From: Verrucomicrobiales bacterium
Lineage (GTDB): Bacteria > Verrucomicrobiota > Verrucomicrobiia > Limisphaerales > UBA11320
Direction: 5' to 3'
NCBI GenBank assembly: GCA_016793885.1
Contig: JAEUHE010000216.1
Span: 1 to 42,824, forward strand
DNA length: 42,824 nucleotides
A model generated the notes under the pieces. The model was given only the letters and a program-made list of their open reading frames with translations, did not search any database and was not told where the DNA came from. Below are positions 9,391 through 18,137 of this stretch, piece after piece (position 1 is the stretch's first letter; every line of letters begins with the position of its first letter). Position numbers and translations under genes: made by a program.

Positions 9391-9419
9391 TGTAACAAAT
9401 GCGTCCGCGTCCTGTAACA
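9391..9419 (+). promoter_or_regulatory. Candidate Pho box upstream of the porin
   Basis: Two identical TGTAACA units (9391-9397, 9413-9419) are spaced 22 bp start to start, twice the 11-bp period of classical Pho boxes. The intermediate phase (9402-9408) matches poorly. The site ends 41 bases before the porin ATG. A PhoB-type regulator is encoded in the same cluster. Assignment is by spacing and context only. Confidence 0.45.
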
Positions 9420-9460
9420 GGGCCGTTTCACATTTCTTCCGTTCATCCAAACAACCATAT

Positions 9461-10810
9461 ATGATCAACAAACATCTCAAGCAGGGGGCTTTCTTCGTGG
9501 GGACGCTCGCAAGTGTGTTTCATCCGACGAGCGCTCAGGCTCAATCACAGGATGCCCTTTTGGACAAGTTGGTGACCAAGGGGATTCTGACGCAAACCGA
9601 GGCGGCCGAACTCCGCGATGAAGCGGACGATGGATTCCGAAAGTCCTATCAGGCCAAGTCCGGCATGCCGGATTGGGTAACCTCATTGAAGTTCAATGGG
9701 GACCTGCGAGGACGTTATGAAAGCTTCATTCAGGATCAGGCTAATACCATCGATCGGAATCGCTATCGGTATCGGCTGCGGTTCGGCTTTGTGGCCACGA
9801 TGTTGGACAATATCGAGGTGGGCTTTCGTTTGGGCTCGGGTGATGCCAGCGCCACAGGTGGCTTGATCGATCCCATCTCGAACAACCAGTCCTTGGAGAA
9901 CAATGGGGCCAAGAAGGGGATCTTTATCGACCTGGCCTATGGCAAGTGGACTCCCATCAACAACCAGCATTGGCAGGGTGGAATCGTGGCTGGCAAGATG
10001 GAGAATCCCTTTGTCACTTCCGACATGGTGTTCGACAACGACTACACCCCTGAAGGTGCGGCTATGAACCTGAAGTACTCGTTCAATGACCAGCACGCCC
10101 TGCGTTTTATTGGCGGCGGCTTCGTGCTTGATGAGGCGAGTGGCCGAGGGAAGAACCCGTACCTGGCCGCCGCTCAGGCCCGATTCGAATCCACTTATGG
10201 CGAGAGGCAACAGTTGCAGACCTCCTTTGGCGTGGGTGTGTTCAGCATTTCCAATGATCAGTTGTTGACCACCAACTCCGTGGCGAATCTGAACGTGGGC
10301 AACAGTCACAAGCCGGTCACTGGCGGTGCTCCCACCTACGGCTTTAACCCCATTGTGGTGGACGCAGCCATTACTTACTCCCTGAGCGAGTTCCCTGGTT
10401 ACGCCGGAAAGTTTCCCATCAAGTTGGCTGCTGATTATCTGCACAATCCCAGCGCCGACACCGACGAGGATGGCTACTCCGTTGGCTTGACCTTCGGGAA
10501 GTCGGGCAAGAGGAAGACCTGGGAGGTCTCCTATCGCTGGCGTGAACTGCAAGCGAACGCTTGGTTCGAAGAGTTGGTGGATTCCGACACGGGAGCTTTC
10601 TACCGATCCGCCTTTCCGGGGAGCGGTCGGGGCAGCGGTTATCAGGCGGGCACCAATGTGCGCGGACATGTTTTGCGGGCCGCGTACTCGCCATTCGATT
10701 CCTTCACTCTCGGGGTGAACTACTTCATGATGGAAGCGATTCGCGAAAATCCCGTGGGCACCGGCAGTTCGATCGGCCGTCTGCAGGTTGATGCCATCCT
10801 AAAGTTCTGA
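9461..10810 (+). CDS. Outer-membrane porin, probably phosphate-associated
   Basis: 449-residue putative porin with a signal peptide ending near SAQA (about residue 27). A short helical segment follows (ALLDKLVTKGILTQTEAAEL), typical of the 'putative porin' family in Verrucomicrobiota and relatives. The rest is a beta-barrel-like region with alternating aromatic and polar strands, e.g. DLRGRYESFIQD and NRYRYRLRFGFVA. It ends with the hydrophobic strand LQVDAILKF, a typical C-terminal phenylalanine barrel signature. It directly precedes pstS, and both genes have Pho-box-like sites, which suggests uptake of phosphate or phosphorylated compounds across the outer membrane. Ion selectivity is inferred from context. 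Confidence 0.82.
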   Translation: MINKHLKQGAFFVGTLASVFHPTSAQAQSQDALLDKLVTKGILTQTEAAELRDEADDGFRKSYQAKSGMPDWVTSLKFNGDLRGRYESFIQDQANTIDRNRYRYRLRFGFVATMLDNIEVGFRLGSGDASATGGLIDPISNNQSLENNGAKKGIFIDLAYGKWTPINNQHWQGGIVAGKMENPFVTSDMVFDNDYTPEGAAMNLKYSFNDQHALRFIGGGFVLDEASGRGKNPYLAAAQARFESTYGERQQLQTSFGVGVFSISNDQLLTTNSVANLNVGNSHKPVTGGAPTYGFNPIVVDAAITYSLSEFPGYAGKFPIKLAADYLHNPSADTDEDGYSVGLTFGKSGKRKTWEVSYRWRELQANAWFEELVDSDTGAFYRSAFPGSGRGSGYQAGTNVRGHVLRAAYSPFDSFTLGVNYFMMEAIRENPVGTGSSIGRLQVDAILKF

Positions 10811-10820
10811 ACGAGTGCTT

Positions 10821-10838
10821 CGTTACCTTATTGTCACT
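10821..10838 (+). promoter_or_regulatory. Candidate Pho box upstream of pstS
   Basis: CGTTACC (10821-10827) and TGTCACT (10832-10838) are two related 7-mers with an 11-bp period and a 4-bp AT-rich spacer (TTAT), the layout of an Escherichia coli Pho box half pair. The site ends 44 bases before the pstS ATG, matching the distance seen at the porin gene. Confidence 0.45.
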
Positions 10839-10882
10839 TGTTCTCCCTCTAAATGCATTTTCTGTGTGAAATAATACTAACT

Positions 10883-11743
10883 ATGAAACGACTACTACTC
10901 GGATTCATCACATCGGCCGCGATTCTTGGCTATGCGGCTTCGGCTCAAGCCGGCAACATCACGGTTAAGGGGTCCGATACCCTGGTTATTCTGGCCCAGA
11001 AGTGGGCAGAGGTCTACATGGGTAAGAACGCCTCGACCAAGATTCAAGTCACAGGCGGCGGGTCCGGCGTCGGACTGGCTGCGCTGCAGAATAAGTCCAC
11101 TGATCTGGCGAATTCCTCGCGGAAGATCAGAGCTTCTGAGGTTGCTGAATGCATCAAAGCCTTCGGTAAGCGTCCCACCGAATACAAGGTTGCTCTGGAT
11201 GGCCTCTCCGTCTTCGTGAACGCCGACAACCCCATTAAGGAGCTGTCGATGGAGCAGTTGGAGCTGATCTTCACCGGCAAGACTAAGAACTGGAAGCAGT
11301 TGGGTGGACCCGACGCGCCTATCACGGTTTATAGTCGCGAAAACAGCTCGGGAACGTATGAGTTCTTCAAAGAGCATGTATTGAAGGGGAAGGACTTCGC
11401 AGCTCGAGCCCAGACCATGCCGGGAACTGCCGCTGTCCTGCAGGCGGTAGCCAAGGACAAGAACGGGATTGGCTATGGCGGTGCCGCCTATGGTGCTGGA
11501 GCCAAACACCTTTCTATTAAGAAAACGGATTCCTCACCCGCGATTGAGCCTACGGAGGAGACCGTGGTCAATGGAACCTATCCCATCTGGCGCTATCTGT
11601 TCGTCTATGTGAATCCGGCCATCGATCGCGGCGAAGTCGCGAATTACTTGAACTGGATTCGCAGTGATGCAGGCCAAGCTGTGGTTAAGGACATCGGGTA
11701 TTATCCCCTGCAGAAGGCCTTCCGCACCGAGGCTACCAACTAG
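10883..11743 (+). CDS. pstS: Phosphate ABC transporter, periplasmic phosphate-binding protein PstS
   Basis: 286-residue high-affinity phosphate-binding protein that delivers phosphate to PstCA. The start at ATG 10883 gives a classical signal peptide (MKRLLLGF...AASAQA, cleavage about residue 23). The upstream ATG at 10853 would put ten extra residues in front. Ligand-binding landmarks are ITVKGSDTLVILAQKW, TGGGSGVGLAALQNKSTDLA and SRENSSGTYEFFKEHVL. It is followed by a strong hairpin and then pstC, an arrangement that usually allows more binding protein than permease to be made. Confidence 0.93.
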   Translation: MKRLLLGFITSAAILGYAASAQAGNITVKGSDTLVILAQKWAEVYMGKNASTKIQVTGGGSGVGLAALQNKSTDLANSSRKIRASEVAECIKAFGKRPTEYKVALDGLSVFVNADNPIKELSMEQLELIFTGKTKNWKQLGGPDAPITVYSRENSSGTYEFFKEHVLKGKDFAARAQTMPGTAAVLQAVAKDKNGIGYGGAAYGAGAKHLSIKKTDSSPAIEPTEETVVNGTYPIWRYLFVYVNPAIDRGEVANYLNWIRSDAGQAVVKDIGYYPLQKAFRTEATN

Positions 11744-11780
11744 TCCGTAGTCTGAGTGCCTTTTTCTGTTCCCGCGAATG

Positions 11781-11811
11781 GTGGGGGAGCGGCTGTAAGT
11801 CGCTCCCCCAC
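11781..11811 (+). promoter_or_regulatory. Strong hairpin between pstS and pstC
   Basis: A 13-bp stem with one G-U pair (11781-11793 with 11799-11811) encloses a 5-nt TGTAA loop. No U-tract follows, so it is more likely an mRNA-stabilising or partial-termination structure than a full terminator. Its position fits differential expression of pstS over the permease genes. Confidence 0.6.
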
Positions 11812-11866
11812 TTAGGGAGGGTGAGGTGAAGACCGTTCCACTGATGCTGATATTTGGCTAAGATTT

Positions 11867-13039
11867 ATGGCCGTCATTGAACAAAGTAAAAACGAGTCCT
11901 GGACGGCCATTCGCCGAGGTCAGCGGAAGCGTCCGCTGGAGTGGCTCGTGGAACGCGGCATTTATCTGGTTTCGCTGTCGGCGATCGTGATGGTCTTTCT
12001 GATCTTCGTCTTTGTGGGGCGGGAGGCGCTCCCCGTTGTACTAGGAACAGCCCAGAGCGCAGCAGTTTCGGACATCATCCCCGTCGAACAGTTTGACTCG
12101 ACCCCTCCGGCCAAGCTGAGGAAGTACCTTGAGCTGTCGGAGGAGCAATTCAAGACGATGGACCGGGAGTCGAAGCTTGAATTGATGAACCTGAAGATCG
12201 AGGCGGCCAAGGAGGTTTCGGAGGACAAGGATTCGCGGCTGAACACGATCGGCTGGCGTTCCTTGCTGCTTCCGCACCAGTGGACTGGCTATGACAAGCC
12301 GGAGTACATTTGGCAGCCGGTGTCCATGATTCATAAATACAATGTCATCCCGTTGCTCATCGGGAGCCTGAAAGCCACTGTGGTGGCGTTGCTGTTTTCG
12401 GTGCCTTTGGCGCTGGGTGCCGCACTGTATGTCTCCCAGCTGGCCGGACCCAAGACCAAGGAATGGCTCAAGCCCAGCATTGAGATGCTGGCGGGGATTC
12501 CCTCAGTCGTGCTTGGCTTCTTTGCTCTGCTGGTGATGGCTTCAGCCCTCCAGTCCATTTTCGGCTATGAGTCCCGGTTAAACGCTTTTGTGGCCGGGAT
12601 CGCCCTGGGTTTGGCGGTTATCCCGGTCGTGTTCTCCATCGCGGAGGACGCTCTGACCAGTGTGCCTCGCTCGTATGTGCAGGGGGCACTGGCGCTCGGT
12701 TCCACTCCCTGGCAGGCCACGTGGAAGATTGTGCTTCCGGCCGCTATCCCAGGGGTGTTTGCGGCGGTTGTGCTGGGTTTCGGTCGGGCTATCGGGGAGA
12801 CCATGGTGGTCCTGATGGCCAGCGGAAACGCGAGTATCGTCTCGGCGAGTTTGTTTGACTCCACGCGGACGATGACGGCGACGATCGCCGCCGAGCTGGC
12901 CGAGACGGTCTTCGGTGAGCATCACTACCGCATGCTCTTCCTGCTGGGCGCTGTGCTGTTCGCTGTAACGTTTCTGTCGAATCTCCTGGCCGACCAAATC
13001 ATTCATCGACTTAAAAACCGTTTGGAGGGACGGGTATGA
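11867..13039 (+). CDS. pstC: Phosphate ABC transporter permease PstC (with extra periplasmic segment)
   Basis: 390-residue inner-membrane permease that forms the phosphate channel with PstA. TM1 lies about residues 31-51. The transporter core resumes at about 158 with IPLLIGSLKATVVALLF. The EAA-type coupling loop is visible as ALTSVPRSYVQGALALGST followed by PAAIPGVFAAVVLGFGRAIGET. It is about 70 residues longer than typical PstC proteins. The excess lies between TM1 and TM2 (about 62-130), is highly charged and helix-like, and should face the periplasm. The stop overlaps the pstA start by four bases (ATGA). Confidence 0.9.
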   Translation: MAVIEQSKNESWTAIRRGQRKRPLEWLVERGIYLVSLSAIVMVFLIFVFVGREALPVVLGTAQSAAVSDIIPVEQFDSTPPAKLRKYLELSEEQFKTMDRESKLELMNLKIEAAKEVSEDKDSRLNTIGWRSLLLPHQWTGYDKPEYIWQPVSMIHKYNVIPLLIGSLKATVVALLFSVPLALGAALYVSQLAGPKTKEWLKPSIEMLAGIPSVVLGFFALLVMASALQSIFGYESRLNAFVAGIALGLAVIPVVFSIAEDALTSVPRSYVQGALALGSTPWQATWKIVLPAAIPGVFAAVVLGFGRAIGETMVVLMASGNASIVSASLFDSTRTMTATIAAELAETVFGEHHYRMLFLLGAVLFAVTFLSNLLADQIIHRLKNRLEGRV

Positions 13040-14007
13040 CCACGCAGCGATCGCTGAGCACCACGCCGACGCGGGCTCCTTTCCATCCCGGACCCTACGA
13101 CTATGGCTCGCTGGTGGGCTCAGGATTGACGCGTTTTGCAACGCTTCTCATCGTGGCTCTGCTGGCGGTGATCCTTGGGAATATTCTGTACCACGGGCTC
13201 CCTGGCCTCTCCTTGAGGTTCGTTCTTGGGAGCGCTGACCGGGATATGTTCGATGTGGAGAAGGCCGGGGTTTTCCCCATGCTGATCGGCACGGCCGCCC
13301 GGGTCTTTCTGATGACCCTGTTTGTGATTCCGGTGGGCGTGATCACGGCCATCTACCTCAACGAGTACGCCAATCCGGTGGCGCTGACCACCCGTGTGAT
13401 CCGCAGCGCTGTGAGTAATCTGGCCGGGGTTCCATCCATAGTCTTCGGACTGTTTGGGCTGGGCTTCTTCATCAACTTTGCTGGTGGTAGCCTGGATGAT
13501 CTGTTCCTCCCCAAGGGATCTGAACCGGTGTGGGGCAAGCCGGCCATCCTTTGGGCCTCCTTGACCCTGGCGATCATGACGCTTCCCTTGGTGATTGTCG
13601 CGACGGAGGAAGCTCTCAAGGCCATCGCTCCCGGTCTTCGTGAGGCAAGCTTGGCCTTGGGAGCCACCAAGCTCGAGACGGTTCGGAAGATCGTGTTACC
13701 GCAGGCCTTGCCGGGGATTCTCACCGGCGGCATACTGGCAGTGAGCCGGGCGGGCGGAGAGGTGGCGCCCATTCTCTTTACCGGCGCCGCCTATTATATG
13801 GCGCATTACCCCAAGGCCCTGACCGACCAATTCATGGACCTCGGCTATCACGTCTTCATCCTGTCCACCCAGTCGCCCAATGTCGACCAAACCCGGCCGA
13901 TTCTCTACGCGACGGTGCTGGTGCTGCTGCTGCTGACTTTTACCCTCAACATCGTGGCCATCCTGATGCGTTCGCGCATTCGCAAGCAGATGCGCTCCGT
14001 TCACTAA
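13036..14007 (+). CDS. pstA: Phosphate ABC transporter permease PstA
   Basis: 323-residue second permease subunit of the Pst transporter. A hydrophobic helix at about 33-55 is followed by the conserved core GVFPMLIGTAARVFLMTLF and the coupling loop EEALKAIAPGLREASLALGA with PQALPGILTGGILAVSRA. It overlaps pstC by four bases and precedes pstB by 21 bases, so translation of the three is probably coupled. Length and topology are normal for PstA. Confidence 0.92.
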   Translation: MTTQRSLSTTPTRAPFHPGPYDYGSLVGSGLTRFATLLIVALLAVILGNILYHGLPGLSLRFVLGSADRDMFDVEKAGVFPMLIGTAARVFLMTLFVIPVGVITAIYLNEYANPVALTTRVIRSAVSNLAGVPSIVFGLFGLGFFINFAGGSLDDLFLPKGSEPVWGKPAILWASLTLAIMTLPLVIVATEEALKAIAPGLREASLALGATKLETVRKIVLPQALPGILTGGILAVSRAGGEVAPILFTGAAYYMAHYPKALTDQFMDLGYHVFILSTQSPNVDQTRPILYATVLVLLLLTFTLNIVAILMRSRIRKQMRSVH

Positions 14008-14028
14008 ACTCATGACCACAACCCTCTC

Positions 14029-14871
14029 ATGAAAGGCACCTTGAATCCCCCTTCTGATTCGCGTTTCTCGGTCGAGGTTCCTCAGCGCGAGACCTCCGGC
14101 TCCGGTGGCTCGGAGCATCCCCCGCTCATTCAAGCGCGGGATGTCTCGCTGTACTACGGCGCCGCCCAAGCCCTCAAAAAGATTTCCCTGGATGTGAGGG
14201 AACGTTTGGTCACTGCGTTCATTGGCCCATCCGGATGTGGCAAGTCCACTTTTCTGCGTTGCTTCAATCGCATGAACGATTTGATCGACCATGTGAGGGT
14301 GGAGGGGCAGATTCTCATCGGGGGACACGATATCTACAGCAAGGACGTGGACGTCATCGAGCTGCGCAAGCGCGTGGGGATGGTGTTTCAAAAATCCAAT
14401 CCGTTTCCCAAATCGATCTACGAGAACATTGCCTATGGGCTCAAGCTTCACGGCATGCGTGATCAGGGGCAATTGGACGAGGTGGTCGAGCGGAGTCTGC
14501 GGGGGGCAGCCCTGTGGGAGGAGGTCAAGGACCGGTTGCACCGCAGTGCTTTGGGACTTTCCGGCGGACAGCAGCAGCGGCTCTGCATTGCGCGCGCGAT
14601 TGCGATCAAGCCGGACATCTTGTTGATGGACGAGCCCGCATCGGCCTTGGACCCGCTCGCGACCGCCAAGATTGAGGAGCTCATTCTCGAATTGAAGAAA
14701 GACTTCACCATTGTCATTGTCACCCACAATATGCAGCAGGCGGCCCGAATTTCGGATCACACTGCGTTTTTTTACCTCGGCGAATTGGTTGAATACGAGT
14801 CGACCACCCGGATCTTTACCAACCCGGGGAAAAAGCAGACCGAAGACTATGTGACCGGCCGTTTCGGCTGA
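14029..14871 (+). CDS. pstB: Phosphate ABC transporter ATPase PstB
   Basis: 280-residue ATP-binding subunit. Walker A is GPSGCGKST (66-74), the signature LSGGQ (177-181) and Walker B ILLMDEP (197-203), with the SALDPLAT D-loop next and the switch histidine in [14 protein letters not shown] polar N-terminal extension of about 30 residues precedes the ABC domain. The family-typical end EDYVTGRFG is present. It is followed after three bases by phoU. Confidence 0.95.
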   Translation: MKGTLNPPSDSRFSVEVPQRETSGSGGSEHPPLIQARDVSLYYGAAQALKKISLDVRERLVTAFIGPSGCGKSTFLRCFNRMNDLIDHVRVEGQILIGGHDIYSKDVDVIELRKRVGMVFQKSNPFPKSIYENIAYGLKLHGMRDQGQLDEVVERSLRGAALWEEVKDRLHRSALGLSGGQQQRLCIARAIAIKPDILLMDEPASALDPLATAKIEELILELKKDFTIVIVTHNMQQAARISDHTAFFYLGELVEYESTTRIFTNPGKKQTEDYVTGRFG

Positions 14872-14874
14872 TCT

Positions 14875-15558
14875 GTGAAACCTATGACCCACCACGACCA
14901 GGAACTGGCTCATCTCAAAGAACGTCTGATCACCATGGCGAGCCACGCCGAGGCGGCAGTGAACCGCTACATTAAAGCGTTGATCGACCGTGACAGCGCT
15001 AGCGCGGCGAAAGCCAAGGAGGAAGATCGGGTGATCGACCAGCTGGAGATCGAGATCGATGAGATGGCCATCCAGCTGCTGGCGAAGGCGCCTTTGGCCA
15101 GTGATTTGCGATTGATTACCGTGGCGATGAAGATTTCGCACGACCTCGAGCGGGTGGGTGATGAAGCCACCACGATCGCCCGTCGGACCGTGGAGCTGAA
15201 TCAGGAGCCGCAGCTGAAGCCCTATGTGGATATCCCCCACATGGCGCGTCTGGCGTTGGAGATGCTTCGGGAGGCACTCGACTCATTCGTCAATCGAGAT
15301 CCTGTCCGCGCTCGGGCGGTGATCCCTCGTGACAAGGAGGTCGATTCCCTGAACAAACAGCTTCATCGTGAACTTGCCTCCTACATGGTGGAGAAGCCCT
15401 CCACGATTTCCCGCTGCCTCAACTTGATGGTGATCTCCAAAGCGCTGGAAAGGATCGCGGATCACGCGACCAACATCGCTGAAGAAGTGGTGTTCCTTTA
15501 CGAGGGCTTGGATATCCGGCACTCGCCCAAGGCGGCGGTGGTTCCGGCGAAAACTTAA
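14875..15558 (+). CDS. phoU: Phosphate-signalling regulator PhoU
   Basis: 227-residue two-repeat helical protein that links Pst transport to PhoR kinase control. The PhoU E/DxxxD metal-cluster motifs are visible in both halves, e.g. ISHDLERVGDEATTIARR in repeat 1 and SKALERIADHATNIAEEVV in repeat 2. The start may be GTG 14875 or ATG 14884, nine bases later; both keep the domain intact. Its place directly after pstB and before phoB/phoR supports the assignment. Confidence 0.93.
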   Translation: MKPMTHHDQELAHLKERLITMASHAEAAVNRYIKALIDRDSASAAKAKEEDRVIDQLEIEIDEMAIQLLAKAPLASDLRLITVAMKISHDLERVGDEATTIARRTVELNQEPQLKPYVDIPHMARLALEMLREALDSFVNRDPVRARAVIPRDKEVDSLNKQLHRELASYMVEKPSTISRCLNLMVISKALERIADHATNIAEEVVFLYEGLDIRHSPKAAVVPAKT

Positions 15559-15612
15559 GTCGAGCTGCATCGGACTGATGCGAAGTCAGAAGTCGACGGT
15601 ATCTGAACAACT

Positions 15613-16299
15613 ATGGCAAAATCTAAGGTTCTTATTGTAGACGATGAGCAGGATGTCACGGAGCTGCTGGAATTCAACCTTCGGTCGGCGGGTTACGATG
15701 TGATTTCGGCCGAAGATGGACCGACTGCGCTCAAGAAAGCGCGGGAGGCGTTGCCTGATTTGATTGTGCTGGACGTGATGCTCCCGGAGATGGATGGAAC
15801 TGAGGTTTGCAAGCAGCTTCGGCGCGATCCCGCCACGGCCCGCATCCCGATCATCATGCTGACCGCCAAGGCGGGTGAGATCGACCGGGTCTTGGGTCTG
15901 GAGTTGGGGGCTGATGACTATGTGACCAAGCCCTTCAGCCCGCGGGAATTGGTGCTTCGGGTCAGGGGATTGCTTCGGCGGGGGCAACCGGCCGATGAGC
16001 CGAACGAGCTGATTCAGGTGGGGGATCTCGTGGTGGATATCCCCCGGCATCAGGTCACCGTGAAGGGGAAGCGCATCGATCTGACCGCCACCGAGTTCAA
16101 GCTGATCACCACTCTGGCGCAGCGCCGCGGGAGGGTCCAATCGCGGGAGCAACTCCTGCAGGACGTTTGGGAATATGACAGCCTTATCGACACTCGCACC
16201 GTGGATACGCACATGCGGCGTCTGCGAGAAAAACTGGGTGTCGCAGCGAAATATCTCGATACCGTGAGGGGGGTCGGCTACCGCTTTGTGGAGCCGTAA
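15613..16299 (+). CDS. phoB: Phosphate-regulon response regulator PhoB (OmpR family)
   Basis: 228-residue two-domain regulator. The receiver domain has the acidic cluster VDDEQD (9-14), phospho-acceptor Asp54 in VLDVMLPEMDG, and the Thr/Lys signature in MLTAKAG and VTKPFSP. The C-terminal winged helix contains LTATEFKLITTLAQRRGRV and TRTVDTHMRRLREKLG. It likely binds the candidate Pho boxes at 9391-9419 and 10821-10838. phoR begins eight bases after its stop. Confidence 0.92.
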   Translation: MAKSKVLIVDDEQDVTELLEFNLRSAGYDVISAEDGPTALKKAREALPDLIVLDVMLPEMDGTEVCKQLRRDPATARIPIIMLTAKAGEIDRVLGLELGADDYVTKPFSPRELVLRVRGLLRRGQPADEPNELIQVGDLVVDIPRHQVTVKGKRIDLTATEFKLITTLAQRRGRVQSREQLLQDVWEYDSLIDTRTVDTHMRRLREKLGVAAKYLDTVRGVGYRFVEP

Positions 16300-16307
16300 C
16301 CTGACTC

Positions 16308-17486
16308 ATGTGGTTTTGGATTAGTCTCATTCTCCTGTTTGCTAGCATCGGGGTGCATCTCCGATGGAAGTCACGTTTCCGTCGCGCGCAGTCGGATATT
16401 GCGGGGCTGGAGCGGTTGCAGCAGTTGATGCAGGAGGAGCATGCCCGCGACCGCGACCGGGAGCACATCCGTCAACAGACTATTTTCGATGGGATGCTGG
16501 AGGGGGTGGCCATTCTGGACTCCCAGGGAACCGTCCAGTCCTCAAATCTGGCGTTTCGCCGATTCTTGAACATCACTCAGGAGACCCGAGGGCGCAGGCT
16601 GGACGAATGCGTGAGTCATCCGGACATTCCACGTTTGTTGGAGCGGCTGGCTCGGGATGGGCAGGTCCTGGGCATGGAGATCATCCTGCCGGGCCCCCCT
16701 GTGCGGGTGCTTCAGGCCAACGGCAACCGGCTTTCCGGCGATCAATTGACTTTGCTCGTCTTCCACGATCAGACCCGGATCAAGGAGTTGGAGCGGATGC
16801 GCAAAGAGTTCGTGGCCAATGTCAGTCACGAGCTTCGGACGCCCCTTTCCCTGATCAAGGGATTTGTGGAGACCTTGATGGGCGGGGCCGTGACCGACCC
16901 GGTCCAGGCCCAAAAGTTTCTGCAGACCATCAACAAGCACACCGACCGACTGACTTACCTCATCGAGGATCTCCTGACTCTCTCTCGGCTGGAGGGCGGA
17001 CAGGTTTCCTTGAACCGGAAGCCGACCGGCCTCGCTGAGGCAGCGCAGCAAGTGATAGAGGATCTGGAAACTCGCGCGCGGGAGCAGTCCGTGCAGGTGG
17101 TGAATTTGATCCCGGAGGAGATGACGGTCTTCGTGGATGCCGAGCGACTCCAGCAAGTTTTCTTCAATTTGTTGGAGAACGCCATCAAGTACGGAAAGGT
17201 GGGAGGGACCGTGGAGATAGGCGCGAAATCTATGGTCGCCGGCGGGGTGGAGGTATGGGTGAAGGATGACGGCCCGGGAATCCCGGAAGAGTCCCGGACC
17301 CGAGTTTTTGAGCGCTTCTATCGAGTGGACCGGGCTCGCGCCCGCGACACTGGCGGGACGGGGTTGGGCTTGGCGATTGTTAAGCACATTGTCCAGATCC
17401 ATGGTGGAGAGGTGTGGGTCAACAGCGAGATCGACAAAGGAAGCACCTTTCATTTCACCTTGCCGGCGGAGAGTGAGGCGGGCTGA
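16308..17486 (+). CDS. phoR: Phosphate-regulon sensor histidine kinase PhoR
   Basis: 392-residue membrane-anchored sensor kinase. A single short N-terminal membrane helix (about 3-18) is followed by a basic/coiled segment, a PAS-like domain about 55-155, HisKA with phospho-acceptor His174 in NVSHELRTPLSLIKG, and HATPase with N box NLLENAIKYG, G1 DDGPGIPEE and G2 GGTGLGLAIVKHI. It lacks a large periplasmic domain, as in PhoR proteins that sense through Pst/PhoU. It is the last gene of the phosphate cluster. Confidence 0.91.
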   Translation: MWFWISLILLFASIGVHLRWKSRFRRAQSDIAGLERLQQLMQEEHARDRDREHIRQQTIFDGMLEGVAILDSQGTVQSSNLAFRRFLNITQETRGRRLDECVSHPDIPRLLERLARDGQVLGMEIILPGPPVRVLQANGNRLSGDQLTLLVFHDQTRIKELERMRKEFVANVSHELRTPLSLIKGFVETLMGGAVTDPVQAQKFLQTINKHTDRLTYLIEDLLTLSRLEGGQVSLNRKPTGLAEAAQQVIEDLETRAREQSVQVVNLIPEEMTVFVDAERLQQVFFNLLENAIKYGKVGGTVEIGAKSMVAGGVEVWVKDDGPGIPEESRTRVFERFYRVDRARARDTGGTGLGLAIVKHIVQIHGGEVWVNSEIDKGSTFHFTLPAESEAG

Positions 17487-17533
17487 GGCTCGGTTCTTGT
17501 TCGCGCGGGTGCGGTTTCGATACTTTTCGCCCT

Positions 17534-18094
17534 ATGGCTGAACCGGATGATTCAAACGCACGACCGATCAGTGCTCCCGTCGCCGCAGTGGTGCCTACTC
17601 GGGTTGAAGATCTCTCTGAGCTCGCCCGGTTGGCCAGCCTCATATGGCATGCCCATTACCCCGGGATTATCTCCACCGACCAGATCGAGTACATGCTGGG
17701 AGAGATGTATTCCCACGATCGCCTGCGCCGCGAGTTGCTGATGGAAGGTGTCGTCTATTTGCACATTGGATCTCCGGGAGCGATGGTGGGATTTGCCGCC
17801 GTGGGGCCGACGCCGGATCCCAGCGAATTCAAGCTGCACAAGCTTTATGTTCATCCCGACCACCAGCGAAAGCGTTACGGGAAGGCTCTGCTGCAGGCGG
17901 CCGCAGTTCGGGCCCGCGAGGCAGGCGGAAAGCGGCTGGCCCTCTGTGTGAATAAGCGGAATACCACCGCCTTGCAGGCCTACCGGGCCTATGGATTCCG
18001 GCAGCGTGCCGAGGTGTGCGTGGATATCGGGGGCGGATTTGTGATGGATGACTACGTGTTGGAGTATGAGCTCGGAGTGTCGGGGGGGTGCTAG
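17534..18094 (+). CDS. GNAT-family N-acetyltransferase
   Basis: 186-residue acetyl-CoA-dependent N-acetyltransferase. Motif A, which binds the acetyl-CoA pyrophosphate, is seen in KLYVHPDHQRKRYGKALL, followed by the helix and the motif-B-like ALCVNKRNTTALQAYRAYGF and the terminal strand. The acceptor substrate is unknown. It starts 48 bases after phoR and may be transcribed with it, but nothing shows a phosphate role. The cutC start lies 43 bases past its stop. Confidence 0.82.
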   Translation: MAEPDDSNARPISAPVAAVVPTRVEDLSELARLASLIWHAHYPGIISTDQIEYMLGEMYSHDRLRRELLMEGVVYLHIGSPGAMVGFAAVGPTPDPSEFKLHKLYVHPDHQRKRYGKALLQAAAVRAREAGGKRLALCVNKRNTTALQAYRAYGFRQRAEVCVDIGGGFVMDDYVLEYELGVSGGC

Positions 18095-18137
18095 TTCTCG
18101 TTGTCCTGGAAATGGTTTTCCGCTATGCCTACGTCCC

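Noticed and set aside
13696..15240. Minus-strand frame of 514 codons across pstA, pstB and phoU
   Set aside because: It spans three well-supported plus-strand genes and has no domain; it is a composition artefact.
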